Source of the DNA: Progne subis subis | Taxonomy: Eukaryota > Chordata > Aves > Passeriformes > Hirundinidae | Direction of reading: 5' to 3' | NCBI GenBank assembly: GCA_022316685.1 | Contig: JAKJHU010000023.1 | Coordinates: 8,233,192 to 8,297,191, forward strand | Length of the DNA: 64,000 nucleotides | Shown: in pieces, positions 37,901 to 48,900 of the stretch | Layout: each line of letters starts with the position of its first letter | Position numbering within the stretch: position 1 is the stretch's first letter | The notes under the pieces: generated by a model | Databases searched by the model: none | What the model was told of the DNA's origin: nothing | Seen by the model: the letters and a program-made list of their open reading frames with translations, nothing else | Program-made: the position numbers and the translations under genes

Positions 37901-39596
37901 TTCCATGGGATCAGGCACTACTCTTCAAGTGAAAATGCTGGTGATGTGGAGTGCTCTGTAAACTGTGCATGACAATCCTGTCCTCTGCCTCGCCTCCACT
38001 GTGTCCTTCCTTCCCCATCCCTCCAGAGACAAGGTCCCCTTTCCTGTTGGTTGGCTAAAAATGCACTTCTTGTCTGTGGGGTCAGGTCAGGAGGGACAGA
38101 TGGAAGGATGGATAGGTGGGAGGGTAAGACATGAAGAGTGACTACAGATCACTATTATATTTAGCAGAGAGGAAAATCCTGGGGAACATGACGACAAGCA
38201 ATAAATTCCTTCAGTTTAAGAGTTTAAACAAAGGTGGGGAATTATTTATAGAAGGACAGCGAGTGTTGACCAAAGGTCAGGGAAAGGAAAACAGTTCCGA
38301 CTTTTTTTTGGCGTGGGGAAAGTAACTAGTATGTAGCACATTTGCCAAGACCAGAGGGGCCAAGGCATGTGTTTGTGGCCTTGCAAGATGAGAAAGACCA
38401 TGGGTTGGGGTTACGTGGTGACAGTCCTGAGGGTGGGAGAGGGAAGATGGACATGCAACCAAGAGATTTTTTCATCTATTTCTGATCCCCAGCCTCCTTC
38501 TGCAGAACACAGGTTCAGCTCTCCAAAGTGTGGGAATAAATGCTTCAGTTCTGGGATTGTTCTAGATTCACTTTCCTAAAGTCCAAAATATACTATGTTA
38601 CTTGAAAGAGTAATGCACTGGCATTTATGGTGGGCAGTGGGCACTGTTATTGCAGAATTCAACCTAGAAACATTAGTTCCCCAAGAGATGGTTAGTGAAA
38701 GTATATGTGTGTGACCTTAAGTAAAAAATTGCTTGACTTTGCAAGATTATTGGTGCTGAAAAAAAAAAAAAAATTAAGAAACTCCAGAAATATATCCCCA
38801 AAACATTTAGAGGGACAAAAAGAAATAGATAATTTGGAGTATTGCACATAAAGGCACATTCCCAAGTTGCACATTCTGAAATCTGACCCACTTTAACATC
38901 ACCGTAGGCAGAGGGGGTCCAGCCCCAGTGGGGAGGGCTGTGGAGAAAGTGAGGGGGAGAGGTCTCTCTAGTCTCTGGAGCATCCATGCACCTCGTTCTG
39001 TGGGCAGCAGGGGTACACACAGCCCAGTAGCCTTCCCTGGTGGGCTAGAGATGATGGAGATGTCACCTGATGGCAGCTGCAGTTGATTTGGGCGTGGCCC
39101 CCTCAACCTTCCCAGTGCAGTGTTACCTTGGTCAGTTTAGCACCAAAAGAAGAGACATTTTAATTCAGAACTTGTTGTGCCTCACAGTCTAAGGCAAGTT
39201 CTGCCCCTAACATGAACAGATGAAGTCACTGCTGGTTTAAGTGGGCATAGCAAGAGTGCATCATGAGGCAATACCATCCACAGCGGTGGATCCAGCCCTC
39301 ATATTCAGCCAGTGTGCTGCTCTGAGCTAAGGGCAATACTCTGCTCATATTAACCTTGGTTTAGTCCCTTTGCCCAAGGAAGAGAAGCTTGTCACGTGAC
39401 TGTAACACGGGGTCTTCAAGCCAATTGTCTTTCTTTGGCTTCATACTAGCTTAAGCTGAGACAAATGATTGTGTCATTGGTCTAATCAGAGCTAGTAAGT
39501 CCTTTTAAGCAGCAGTTCCCTTGGGAACAGCATATATTTTGCAATCAAACTGTATTTCACCACTAGGTCCTTATACAAAGGTAATAGGCAAACAGC

Positions 39597-39631
39597 TTTT
39601 TTTTTTTTTTTTCTTTTTTCTTTTTTTTTTT
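39597..39631. repeat. T-rich low-complexity tract
   Basis: Thirty-five bp of T interrupted twice by C. Confidence 0.9.
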
Positions 39632-40030
39632 GCAAATGCATTTTGCATTTATTACTATGAAAATATAATTTGAAAATGCAAAATCAAAATCTCACTTGGA
39701 AACTGTCATACACAGTTGTTTACATTTCTGAAAAAAAAACCCCACTTCCTTACAAATTCTGGTTCAAAAGATATGTGAGTCATGCTTATATATTTTCATA
39801 TGTAGTTATAGGCATATGAAATATATTCATATCAGTATATTTGAAGATACACTTCATATAGTAAAATATTTTGCATATAGCCATTACATCGCATTGTGAA
39901 TATTTTCATTTACCAACAAATTCAGTTTGTAGGAACTATAGTAATCCATGTATTTGTCTAAGATGTGCGGGAACATCTGTAGTTCTGTCTCCTTTGCTGC
40001 TGTCTTCTCCCTTGCACTAACCCTTTTAAA

Positions 40031-40036
40031 CCTCCC
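40031..40036. repeat. Target-site duplication, left copy (CCTCCC)
   Basis: CCTCCC lies directly before the LTR at 40037 and is repeated exactly after it at 40424-40429. A 6-bp duplication is the usual footprint of ERVK (class II) integrase. Confidence 0.85.
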
Positions 40037-40423
40037 TGTCGCCGAGACACACAAGCAGTCACACGCAGATAAGTATCTGAAAGCAGAGTTTCTTCCAGCC
40101 CTCCTGAGGGAGCGGAGAGCGAAGGAAAGACCCTCTTTGTTTATTCTTTACTTTTTTATACATTTGTGGATCTGGCAGAAGATTGGCATTTTGGGTTTCC
40201 ACCCCTCATCCTCAGTGGCCAGACCCACTGTCAGTTACAGTTGTTTTTCAGGTTAGAAATATGCAAACAAAGGACAGAGAATGAGAAACAAAGGGTTTTG
40301 TTTATGTTACATCTATGGGAAAGGTGGAAAACTGCTCCTAATATTGTACAGTAACCAAAAGATCTGACTCCATTATGAATTTCAAGAAGGCTAATAAGAA
40401 AGCTCAGAAAAACCAGGGTAACA
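40037..40423 (-). mobile_element. Solo LTR, ERVK-type (6-bp target duplication)
   Basis: Read on the minus strand it begins TGTTACCCTGGTTTTTCTGA and ends TCTCGGCGACA, so it has canonical TG...CA ends. It is 387 bp. A poly(A) signal AATAAA lies on minus at 40145-40140, placing R and U5 toward the low-coordinate end. Perfect CCTCCC duplications flank it. A clear homologue lies at 63300-63689 on the same strand. There are no gag, pol or env sequences next to it, so it is a solo LTR left by LTR-LTR recombination. The ERVK assignment rests on the 6-bp duplication and not on a database match. Confidence 0.9.
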
Positions 40424-40429
40424 CCTCCC
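40424..40429. repeat. Target-site duplication, right copy (CCTCCC)
   Basis: Exact copy of 40031-40036. Confidence 0.85.
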
Positions 40430-41775
40430 AGGCACTTTCAACTCCTTCTTTTATTAATTTTAATTTTATTAATTTATTAACTTTATTAATTTTTACCATT
40501 GAATCACCATCCCAGTTTCATTCAGGTCTGGTATACCCTGGTTCAGAAGTTCATCTCACTGGCTCCCACACCACTACCCTGAGCAAGCACCTTCCTTCAG
40601 TGGGCTCAGCCTGGCGATGTGGGGCTTTCAGCCCAACATGCCTCAGAAAATGTGCCCACCTCTGATCAGCCCATGGCTACCTCACATCCTCCTGCACTCC
40701 CACCACACAGGAGAGCTCTTCACACTGAAGATCAGGGGCTTGAAAGGAGAAATGTTGATTGTTTTCAGATCCCTCAGTTCTCCATCCTGATTAACGTCTC
40801 ATATGGAAGAAGTTTATGTAAAGCTGATGTTCACAGGCTCTGCATTATGCAATATCATTCCCTGCTAAGCAATTCTTGTCAACACCTATAGTCTGTTTCT
40901 TTGTTGGACTCTTGGTGAAAATTGTTGAAACTCATGTTTTAATGTTCCCTCTCCTATTATTTATAATATAGGGACTTAAAAGTGACAACTAACCAAAACA
41001 GTTCTTGGTAGATATTTACTTTTCTGTATATTTTGAGCACAATTTTTTCTCTTTTTAAAGAAGAGGATGCTTAGCCTAACAATCTCAAAATGTTATTAAA
41101 ACATAAAATAACAAAATGTTATAGCTGCCCTCCAGATGTTCTAAAGAGTTCCTGTAGGGTGAAAAAGATGTGATCTGTTTCTGAAGTCCTCACAGCTTTC
41201 TGCAATATTCACTGTCTCAAGCTGCCAGAATTTACCTGCCTAAGACAGACATTTTTGAGAAGAATAAGGAGATGATCCTTTTAACCTCATCTGTTACAGC
41301 CAATAGAGGTTATGAGCCAGCGTCCCAGCCATACAAGATGTTCCCAGTTGCATAAGCTTTGTCTGCTATCAGTCACCCTCATCTTCTCACCTCTCGTTAT
41401 GCTCCTCATTAGCTTGTGTCATGGGCTGGTTTATGACTATCCTTTCAGGAAGGATACCCCCCTTCTCCGCATCCCCCCATCCCTGTTGGGTAGCCTGTGG
41501 TGCATGAGGAATACCCAGGATGAACAACCTGGAAGAGACTGCCCCCCACCATCAGCTCCTGTCTCCATTTGAGATCGGACTGTCCTTCCTTCGCAGCTCT
41601 CTGAGCAGCAAGGTGGAGCTGGCTGCCTGCCCCCAGTCCTCTCAGCAGACTCACCACAGTGCCACAGTTTCAGGGTTACCCTTTATTCCCCCTCAGCAGT
41701 GTAAACCCAAGCTTTTTTAGGCAGAATGTGTTGGTTTTGGAAGGTCTGATGCTTCCACACCAGCCTGCTCCCTGC
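40430..41775. other. Non-genic sequence between two retroelements
   Basis: Contains an AT-rich patch built from repeated ATTAATTT-like words (about 40446-40500). No gene recognised. Confidence 0.5.
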
Positions 41776-41975
41776 AGAATCATAGAATCAATGGTTTGGG
41801 TTGGACTTTAAAAGATCACCTAGTTTCAAACGTCCTGCCATGGACAAGGACATCTTCCACTAGACCAGGTTCCCCAGAGTCTCTTCCAACCCAGCCTTGA
41901 ACTCTTCCAGGGATGGGGCATGCACAGATTCTCCTAGCACCCCATGCCTGTGCCCTACTGCTCCCAAAGAGCAGC
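41776..41975 (-). mobile_element. CR1 LINE 3'-UTR fragment
   Basis: The plus strand starts AGAATCATAGAATCAATGGT, the reverse complement of the avian CR1 3' terminus. It continues through GGTTTGGGTTGGACTTTAAA, CACTAGACCAGGTTCCCCAG and CCAGGGATGGGGCATGCACA, the familiar 3' UTR blocks. The 5' end is truncated near 41975. Only noncoding CR1 sequence is present. The match is closer than for the old fragments, so it is probably a younger subfamily. Confidence 0.92.
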
Positions 41976-44900
41976 CAAGGAGTTTTGCAGCCTGTGAACC
42001 ATAACAAGAAACCTGCCATGGGCAGTCTCAAACCCAGCTTGTGCACACTCCCATTGTCACTACCAGAGCTGCTCAGGAGCCAGGATTTTGCCATTCTGCA
42101 ATTTGTAGTGCAGGGGGAAGGAGCAGTCCTGAGCCCCAGCAGGGAGAGTTGCATCCTGCAGTGTCCCACAAAATCCAGCTCCCCTCCAAAATAAATTGCA
42201 GAGCTACCAAGACATCATGTTTTGATGTGTTTAATTTTATTTTTGTTTTCACTCACACACCAAAGGATATTCATGTATGAAAACAGAAAAAATATTAAAA
42301 TTACCTGAGCTGAAATTGAGCAGAGATGGAAGATTACAGTATTTTTTTTTCTCACCAATATTGGTAACAACCCTACCCCACAAAATATTTAGCTGAAACT
42401 ACATTTTGCCAGAGAACTATTTGGTCTAAAGAGCATAATTTTGCACATTTTCCCCCAGCTGTTAGATTAGTTTTGATGGTTTTTTTTTAATCTGAGTCCT
42501 GAAGAGCATGTATGTGTTTGGGATTATAATAATTTTGGGACTGAGCTCCTCATCTGCATGATGCAGCTGGCAAATGAGCAACTCAATTTGCACCTCGTGG
42601 TCTACACAGGATGCCGCTGTCAGGACTGTCAGGATGTCAGTGCCGACTGAGCCCCCCTTCCCTCTCCTCCAAGCCCATTTCAGAGCATCGTCTCCAAATC
42701 CCCCACCCTGCAAAAGCTCCAGGGACCTGCAGGCTTCCCCGGTAATCTCCGGATCATCCAAAACCATGCTTGGGGGGAGGAGAGAGGGGGCTGTGATGAA
42801 GGGAGCTGCTTGTGCCTGCGCAGGCTTTGGCTCATTCTGGAGTTAACCTCTCTGCTTGGGCATCCTCATCTGCAAATTGAGGAATAACAACATATTTCCG
42901 AGGGGCAGGTGAGGTAAGGATTAACCGCGATGCCGCTTTGAAGCGCTATATACATGCCAAACAGTATAATCATCCTAAATGCGAGGCCGGGATAATCCAT
43001 GTATTTTTGGCAGCCCTGGAATCCTATTTTACTTCATCTGTTTTAATTAATAAATTTAATTTCACATTATTAGGGAAAACAAGGATAAAAAAATAGAGCC
43101 TGCATATGCTTTATTACAAATTATTGTTATCAGCTGCCCCGCAGGACTCCAGTCAGCACTAAATATGAACAATGGTTAAATTACAGGGGTCAGAGAATGA
43201 GCACAATCAAAATGCAAACACTTTTCTTCTACGTGAGATGGGCAGGGGGAAAAAAAAAAGGAAGAATCCTTGGAACCTCCTTGGAGCCACTAGGACTGCA
43301 GAGAAGCATACCAAGTAAACTGTAAAACTGATTACTGGGCTCAAAAAGGCTAACATGCAATTTGCGTTCTTTTTATGTAGATTAAATGCATTCACTGCAG
43401 TTCATAGAGCTTAGATACTCAGCAGGGATTCAGAGGGCTGGGTATCAGTCAACCACAGCCAGCCACTAAACCACAGGGCAAAATCTGCTATTGTACATCA
43501 GAATAGTCACTTAATCTATCTTAATGGGTGAAAACCCCATGGGACAAATGTATATTAAAATCAGAAAGTTAGTTGTAATGTTTGAGGAAAGTAGGGGTTT
43601 TTTGAGATAACACTGTAAAACACTATTAATGAGTCTGAAATCTTCTTGAACATCTTTATGTTTAGCTTTTGAAAATACAACTGCCCAGCAGTCCAGGTCG
43701 GTGGACTGGGAGAAAACCCAAAGACATGAGACATTTGCCAAAGGGCTGTGCCTGGAATAAGCCAGGGAGGAATCAAACAGGATTTCCTTTGGGTAGCTGG
43801 TGTCTGATGTGTTTCTCTTGAGAACATAAAACATGCCAAACATGAAAGTCTGGGGACACGGCTTCCAGAATATTGGTGCTGTAAACAATAGTAGAGTCAC
43901 CTTTAGCAAAATAACTCCAAAAAAGTATTTTTAAATTTTTTTATTATTATTATTATTATTTGGCAGGAGGTACTGAAAGGCCATTCTGCATCTGCAGCAG
44001 AGCAGAGAAAGCCCAACTGTTTGTCTGCCTTCTTTCAAGAACTCTGGGTTACTGGAAACTGAGAAGAAATAACACAACCTTATCCTCTGCTTGAAAAGGT
44101 TCCTATTTATTTTGCTGGTTTCTGGGCTCTCCTTGACCCCTTCTAGCTCAATTCCCCCTACATGAAAGTTTTCTCCCCCACACTATTTATATCCTATTTG
44201 GAGTTAATTGGGATGGCCTGCCATCATGGCTCAGAAATAATTACTTTGCCATAATTAGTCTTAAATCAGGATTTTTACACCTGTGCTGAGGATGGCTGAT
44301 CAAAGCAGTGGCATTCCTACCTGTGGACCCTGAAATGGTGCTATGGACAAGGATCCCAATCCCCATGTAAAACACAGATGGGTACAGATTAAGGGGGAGA
44401 TGCTTTGACTGTCATCCATCAACGTTATTTTGGAAAATACTTGGTGAAACCCCCCCACTAAAGCCCACAATGTCCATTTCACCTCAGCTGGACATGGAAT
44501 GACATCTTTGCCAGCTGTCTCAGCTGCCTGGTTACCAGCTCCCCATGGATGCTGCTGCAGGAGAGCCACTTTTAGGTAGAAACTGCTTTTGGTAAACCTG
44601 TGCTCCAGAAACGCAACCTGAGTTGATTGGTCTGTGAACTAGAAGTGATGCTGTGAGATCTAGGGGACACACTGGGAACTAATGTAATTTCCTGACTTAT
44701 TCTGTTGATCAAACATTCTCAGTAGCCTCCTAAAAATGTATTCCTGTTGGCTGGAATGAGGACCCCAGACCCCCAGTAGAGCACTTGACCATGCAGGAAA
44801 ACTGGATGACCTTGAAAGCCAGAGCAAGAGAAAGCAAATGCATTCAATGGTGCTGAACGTCAGGCCTTGCTCTCAGGGGCTGGACAGGCACTGCTGACAC

Positions 44901-47094
44901 AAGCTGAAGGCTCCTGTGTCAGAAACTACAGCTATGGAAGACAAGCCTGGGAGGGTCCATCAGGCACAGAATGGCTGACAGTCACTGCTAGGAAGTGCTA
45001 AGGCTCTTCCAAGAGCAGGGAGCAAAGGTGTTTCCAGCAGAGCTGGGGAAAGAGCAGTGCTGCTGTCCCATGTGTAGGTGAGGCACAGGTCAGGTGAAGA
45101 TGTGTAGTTCTGGTTACACCTTCCTATTGGGAATATTTTATCTCTGGGTTAACTTCTGCATGATTTCTCTTACAAAATCTGTATGTCTTGGACAGGAGGA
45201 CACAGCACAAAGATCTGTTGTTTTTGCTCAGCTGCCCTGCACATGTACCCACACAGACACTCACATACACTCTCTAAAGCATCTCTAGGTGTGACTAGAG
45301 GGACTAGGGACTGAAGCACCTCAGGCCATGTACATTGCTTGGGCAAGGGGCATCTTCAAATTTCTCCTGTGTGGTTCAGGTGCCTGGCACCAATAAGCTG
45401 ATGCACAGATCAGTTTGCTGGGCCAGCCAGGATGGATCAAGAACAAGGGCAGATGCCAGCTCAGGAAAAGTCAGGACATGCATAGTCCTACTGCAAGGAG
45501 GGATTCTGGCTTCTGGTAGCAAAGGCACATGCTGCCTGCAGTGCTGGCACTTAACCAGATGGGCTGGCGGGAGGAAATGGGTTCTGGCCCGCTGGGCTGG
45601 GAGGCATGGGGGACAGAGTCCCCTTCATGCTCTGCAGCCAAGCAAACACTGCACTCCTGCCACTTCACTGTGATTTGTGTGGCAGATCAGGACAAATTTC
45701 CCTCTGGATGATTTATCACTCACACCTCAGCAGGTGTATTTTATAAGGTAAAGAATTTTTCAGTGCCTCAGCAATCTCCTTTGCAAGTCTTACCAAAAGC
45801 AGGATGCCTAGGGTGCCTCCTGGGTCCTGCTGGTTGGCCTCATCTTCACTCACTGTGCCTCTGCACATTTGGTTGTCCTCCAGGACATACAGACATGGCT
45901 GACATTGTCAGTCACTGGAATGATTTTCCTGGCCCCTAAGAGAGGTTTGATTTGACATGCTCTTTTCTCTTGGCTAAATTCTGTGTTTTCTTTTAGTGAA
46001 ATACAAATGTGGGGCTGCCACAGTCCTTGTTTTCTCTCACAGTCTGTTGCCTACATGCCATGTGAAAAGCAGGTTTCTGTTTTGATAATTACATGTTGCC
46101 TATAGACTGCATGGCAGGGGCTACATGTTTCTTTTGTTCAGACTACCCTGTTTTCAATATAACCTCCCAATCTTTTTCACCTCTTGGCCTTAACCTTCCA
46201 CAAGCAATGAGAAGACCACTAAGAGTTGTGAAGTCTGATTTCCTCCTTGCTCCCATAAGGTCATCAAATCACATACATCACATATTGACTGCGTCTGTTT
46301 TGCCATTTAATTTTGTTCAATAGCTATATCACACATGGGGGTAAAGTATGAACATCTGCTTCAATACAAGAGCTTCAAGACCAGTCAAAGTCATTGTTAT
46401 AATTTCACCTTAGAAACTTGTAAAGTCTGCATCTTCCATTCTACTGGGAAATAGGCATTACTATAGTCTATGTTTAACAACCCACTGCTTAACCCATTGG
46501 AGCACACCAGTGTGTCATGAAAAATATACTGGGATTTTCAGACTACAATGACTTTTCTACCCATCATGTTGAAGAAGGTAAAGATCTGAAACTTGTAAAA
46601 GATTAGGTCATTTTCAAAAACTCAGCCATTTTTCAGGAAGCTCTGGGTTTTAAGTCCATTTTTGGAAAAATATTAAAACTGGCCTTTCTATTACACCATT
46701 CAAGTATTAAATATGTTTTAAGTGAGGAATTTTCTTCTGCATATTAAATTTATCTTCCAGACATCGCTCCTTTTGGTACTGTAACTAGAAGATGAAATGA
46801 TAAAAGACACTAAATTACACAGTCTGAGATATTCTGGCTAATGTCTCTATTTTAAAAGCCAATATATAGAGTGGTATTTACAACTCTTGCCTGGAGAATG
46901 GCTTATCATAATTTTCTTTTATTAAAGATGTTTGAAGTATATCTCACCCTTCTCCAAGGACACAGACATCCCCAGCAGTAAGGAAATCACATGGCTCCAG
47001 TTCTCTTTGATCCATAACAGGGAAGAAAACTCCAAATGCCCATTGTGGTGCTAGCCTATTGTCATGACTTCAGGTCACCGTCGTCATCATGCTG
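41976..47094. other. Intron or intergenic DNA, no gene recognised
   Basis: No coding exon recognised. A (TTA)n run lies at 43940-43960. The stretch from about 42900 to 43180 is repeat-free, with several CpG and a cluster of TTAATTAATAAATTTAAT-type homeodomain-like words, and may be a conserved noncoding element. Confidence 0.45.
43940..43960. repeat. (TTA)n microsatellite
   Basis: About seven TTA units. Confidence 0.9.
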
Positions 47095-47980
47095 TCACAG
47101 AATTATAGAACTGTAGACTCCTTTAGCTTAGAAATACCTTTAAGATTATCAAGTCCAACCCTTAACCCAGAACTGTCAAGTCCATTATTACAGCATGTCT
47201 CTAAGCACCACAACTACACTTCCCTTAAATACCTCCAGGGATGGTGACTCAACCATTTGCATGGTCAGCCTGTTCCAATGCTTGGCAACACTTTAACTAA
47301 AGACATTTTTTTCCTGCTTTCCAATCTAAACCACTCCTGCTGCACCTTGAAGCCATTTCCTCTCATACTATCATTTGTTGCGTGAGAGAAGAGGTTGCTC
47401 TCCACAGCTGGTACAACCTGCTTTCAGGCATCTCTAGAGAGTTATCAGGTCAACTCTGATCCTCTTTTTCTCCAGGCCAAACCACCCCAGCTTCCTCAGC
47501 TGCTCCTCATCACGCTTTTGCTCCAGACCCTTCACCAGCTCTGTTGCTTTTCTCTGGACATGCTCCAGCACCTCGATGTCCTTCCTGAACTGAGAGGCCC
47601 AAAACTGAACACTGGATATGAGATGTGGCCTCACAGTGCTCAGTACAGGGGACAATCCTGCCCTGTTCCTGCTGGCCACACGATCACTGACACAGGCCAG
47701 GTTGCCATCGGCCTTCTTGGCCACCTGGGCACAGCTGGCTCACGTTCAGATGGCTCCAGGTCTTTTTCCACTTGGTAACTTTCCAGCTACTCTGCCCTCA
47801 GCCCCTTGCACTGCATGGGGTTGTTGAGGACGAAGTGCAGCACCCAGCCCTTGACTTTGTGGAACCTTATAAAATTGGTCTCAACTCACTGGTCCAACTT
47901 ATCTAGATCCTATCCAGTACACCCATTCAGGCTGTGAGCAGCCAGTGTCTCCAGGAGAATTCTGTGGAAAACAGTGCCAA
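47095..47980 (-). mobile_element. CR1 LINE fragment with 3' UTR and end of ORF2
   Basis: The plus strand begins TCACAGAATTATAGAACTGT, a diverged reverse-complement CR1 3' terminus. It continues with the 3' UTR (AAGTCCAACCC near 47150, CTCCAGGGATGGTGACTC near 47233). Then comes the C-terminal part of ORF2, which reads on minus as [19 protein letters not shown]. Further upstream blocks run to about 47980 (GACTTTGTGGAACCTTATAA is the reverse complement of a conserved CR1 block). The element is about 885 bp, 5'-truncated, with frameshifts. It is the longest recognisable CR1 copy here. The exact 5' edge is uncertain by tens of bases. Confidence 0.9.
47434..47724 (-). pseudogene. CR1 ORF2 C-terminal remnant
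   Basis: An open frame of 96 codons. Its N-terminal part reads [20 protein letters not shown] and the middle [20 protein letters not shown], followed by [20 protein letters not shown]. These match the CR1 pattern MAKKANGILACI, RPHLEYCVQFWAP and [20 protein letters not shown] that I know from the family. It lacks the catalytic domain and is not an independent gene. Confidence 0.88.
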
Positions 47981-48316
47981 AAGCTCATCAGCCTCTCTGC
48001 TGAATTATGCTCCATGCCTTGATTGTGATAGTCAAACACTCTTTTGGAGTGTAGTTAGGTGCAACATAGATAGAAATACTTGACAACAGCTTATGTGCAT
48101 CATCTCTTGTAAGGGATGATGTCAGCTCCAATAGGTTCATGCAACACATGATTTGCATTATAGCTCATTTTTGGTTCTTGGGATTAATGGTGGTATGCAC
48201 TTAAATGATGTGATATTTATCTATATTGCTACAAATTCACTGCTACCTGCTTTTTCATTGCTAAATTGCCCTCTGAGACTTTCTGATCCTGACAGCAATG
48301 AGGTCTAATGCAGGAC
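47981..48316. other. Spacer between CR1 and ERVL-like LTR
   Basis: No gene or repeat recognised. It ends in AGGAC (48312-48316), the left copy of the next element's near-perfect target duplication. Confidence 0.5.
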
Positions 48317-48900
48317 TGCGCTGGTTTTGGCTGGGGTAGAGTTAATTTCCTTCACAGTGGCTGGTAGGGGCTGTGTTTTGGATTTGTGCTGAGCACAGGG
48401 TTGAAGATATATTATTTTTGTTACTGCTTGAGAGGGCTTACACAGAGCCAAGGCCTCTTCTCCTTTTCCTACTGCCTGGTGAGGGAGCTGGGGGTACGCA
48501 GGAGGTTGGGAGGAGACACAGCCAAGGCAGGTGACGCAAACTGACACAAGGGATATTCCAGAGCATATGATATCATGCAGCACATGAAATGGGGGAAGAA
48601 GGACAAAGGGGGGGACAGTTGGAGAGATAGAGTTTGTCATCCCAAGTCACAGTTACATGTGGTAGGGCCCTGCTGTCCTGGAGATGGCTGAACACCTACC
48701 TGCCAATGGGAAGCAGTGAATGAATTCCTTGCTTTGCTTTGCTTGTGTGCCTGGCTTTTGCTTTTCCTATGAAATTGTCTCTTTCTCAACCCACGAGCTT
48801 TTAAGCTTTTACCCTTCCATTCTCTCCCTGATCCTGCTGGTGGGGCTGTGAGTGAGTGGCTGTGTGGAGCTTGGCTGCTGGCTGGGGTTAAACCACAACA
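48317..48900 (+). mobile_element. Solo LTR, ERVL-like, family common in birds
   Basis: This 584-bp element starts TGCGCTGGTTTTGGCTGGGG and ends GGGGTTAAACCACAACA, giving TG...CA ends. Several internal blocks are recognisable from a very abundant avian LTR family: GTAGAGTTAATTTCCTTCAC, TTTTGGATTTGTGCTGAGCA, GGAGATGGCTGAACACCTAC, and TCAACCCACGAGCTTTTAAG. The flanks AGGAC (48312-48316) and AGGAG (48901-48905) agree at 4 of 5 positions, fitting a decayed 5-bp duplication as made by ERVL-type elements. No internal retroviral sequence is attached. The ERVL label is inferred from duplication length and recollection of the family. Confidence 0.9.

Larger units (their letters stand above)
23341..40030. 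other. Long intron or gene desert, no gene recognised
   Basis: About 16.7 kb with no recognisable protein-coding exon or RNA gene. It contains simple repeats: a T-run near 26826-26844, (AC)n at 27806-27826, A50 at 28775-28824, an A-rich run at 30420-30460, A50 at 34914-34963, and a T-rich run at 39597-39631. A few places pair a good splice acceptor with a good donor (23938-23985 plus; 29614-29768 minus), but such pairs also arise by chance. Some AT-rich, repeat-free stretches (for example about 28060-28160 and 37700-37830) could be conserved noncoding elements. Confidence 0.45.

Noticed and set aside
39948..40256. 102-codon frame overlapping the first ERVK-type LTR, with a similar frame at 63215-63442
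   Set aside because: The similarity comes from the shared LTR, read on the strand opposite to the element. Not a conserved protein.
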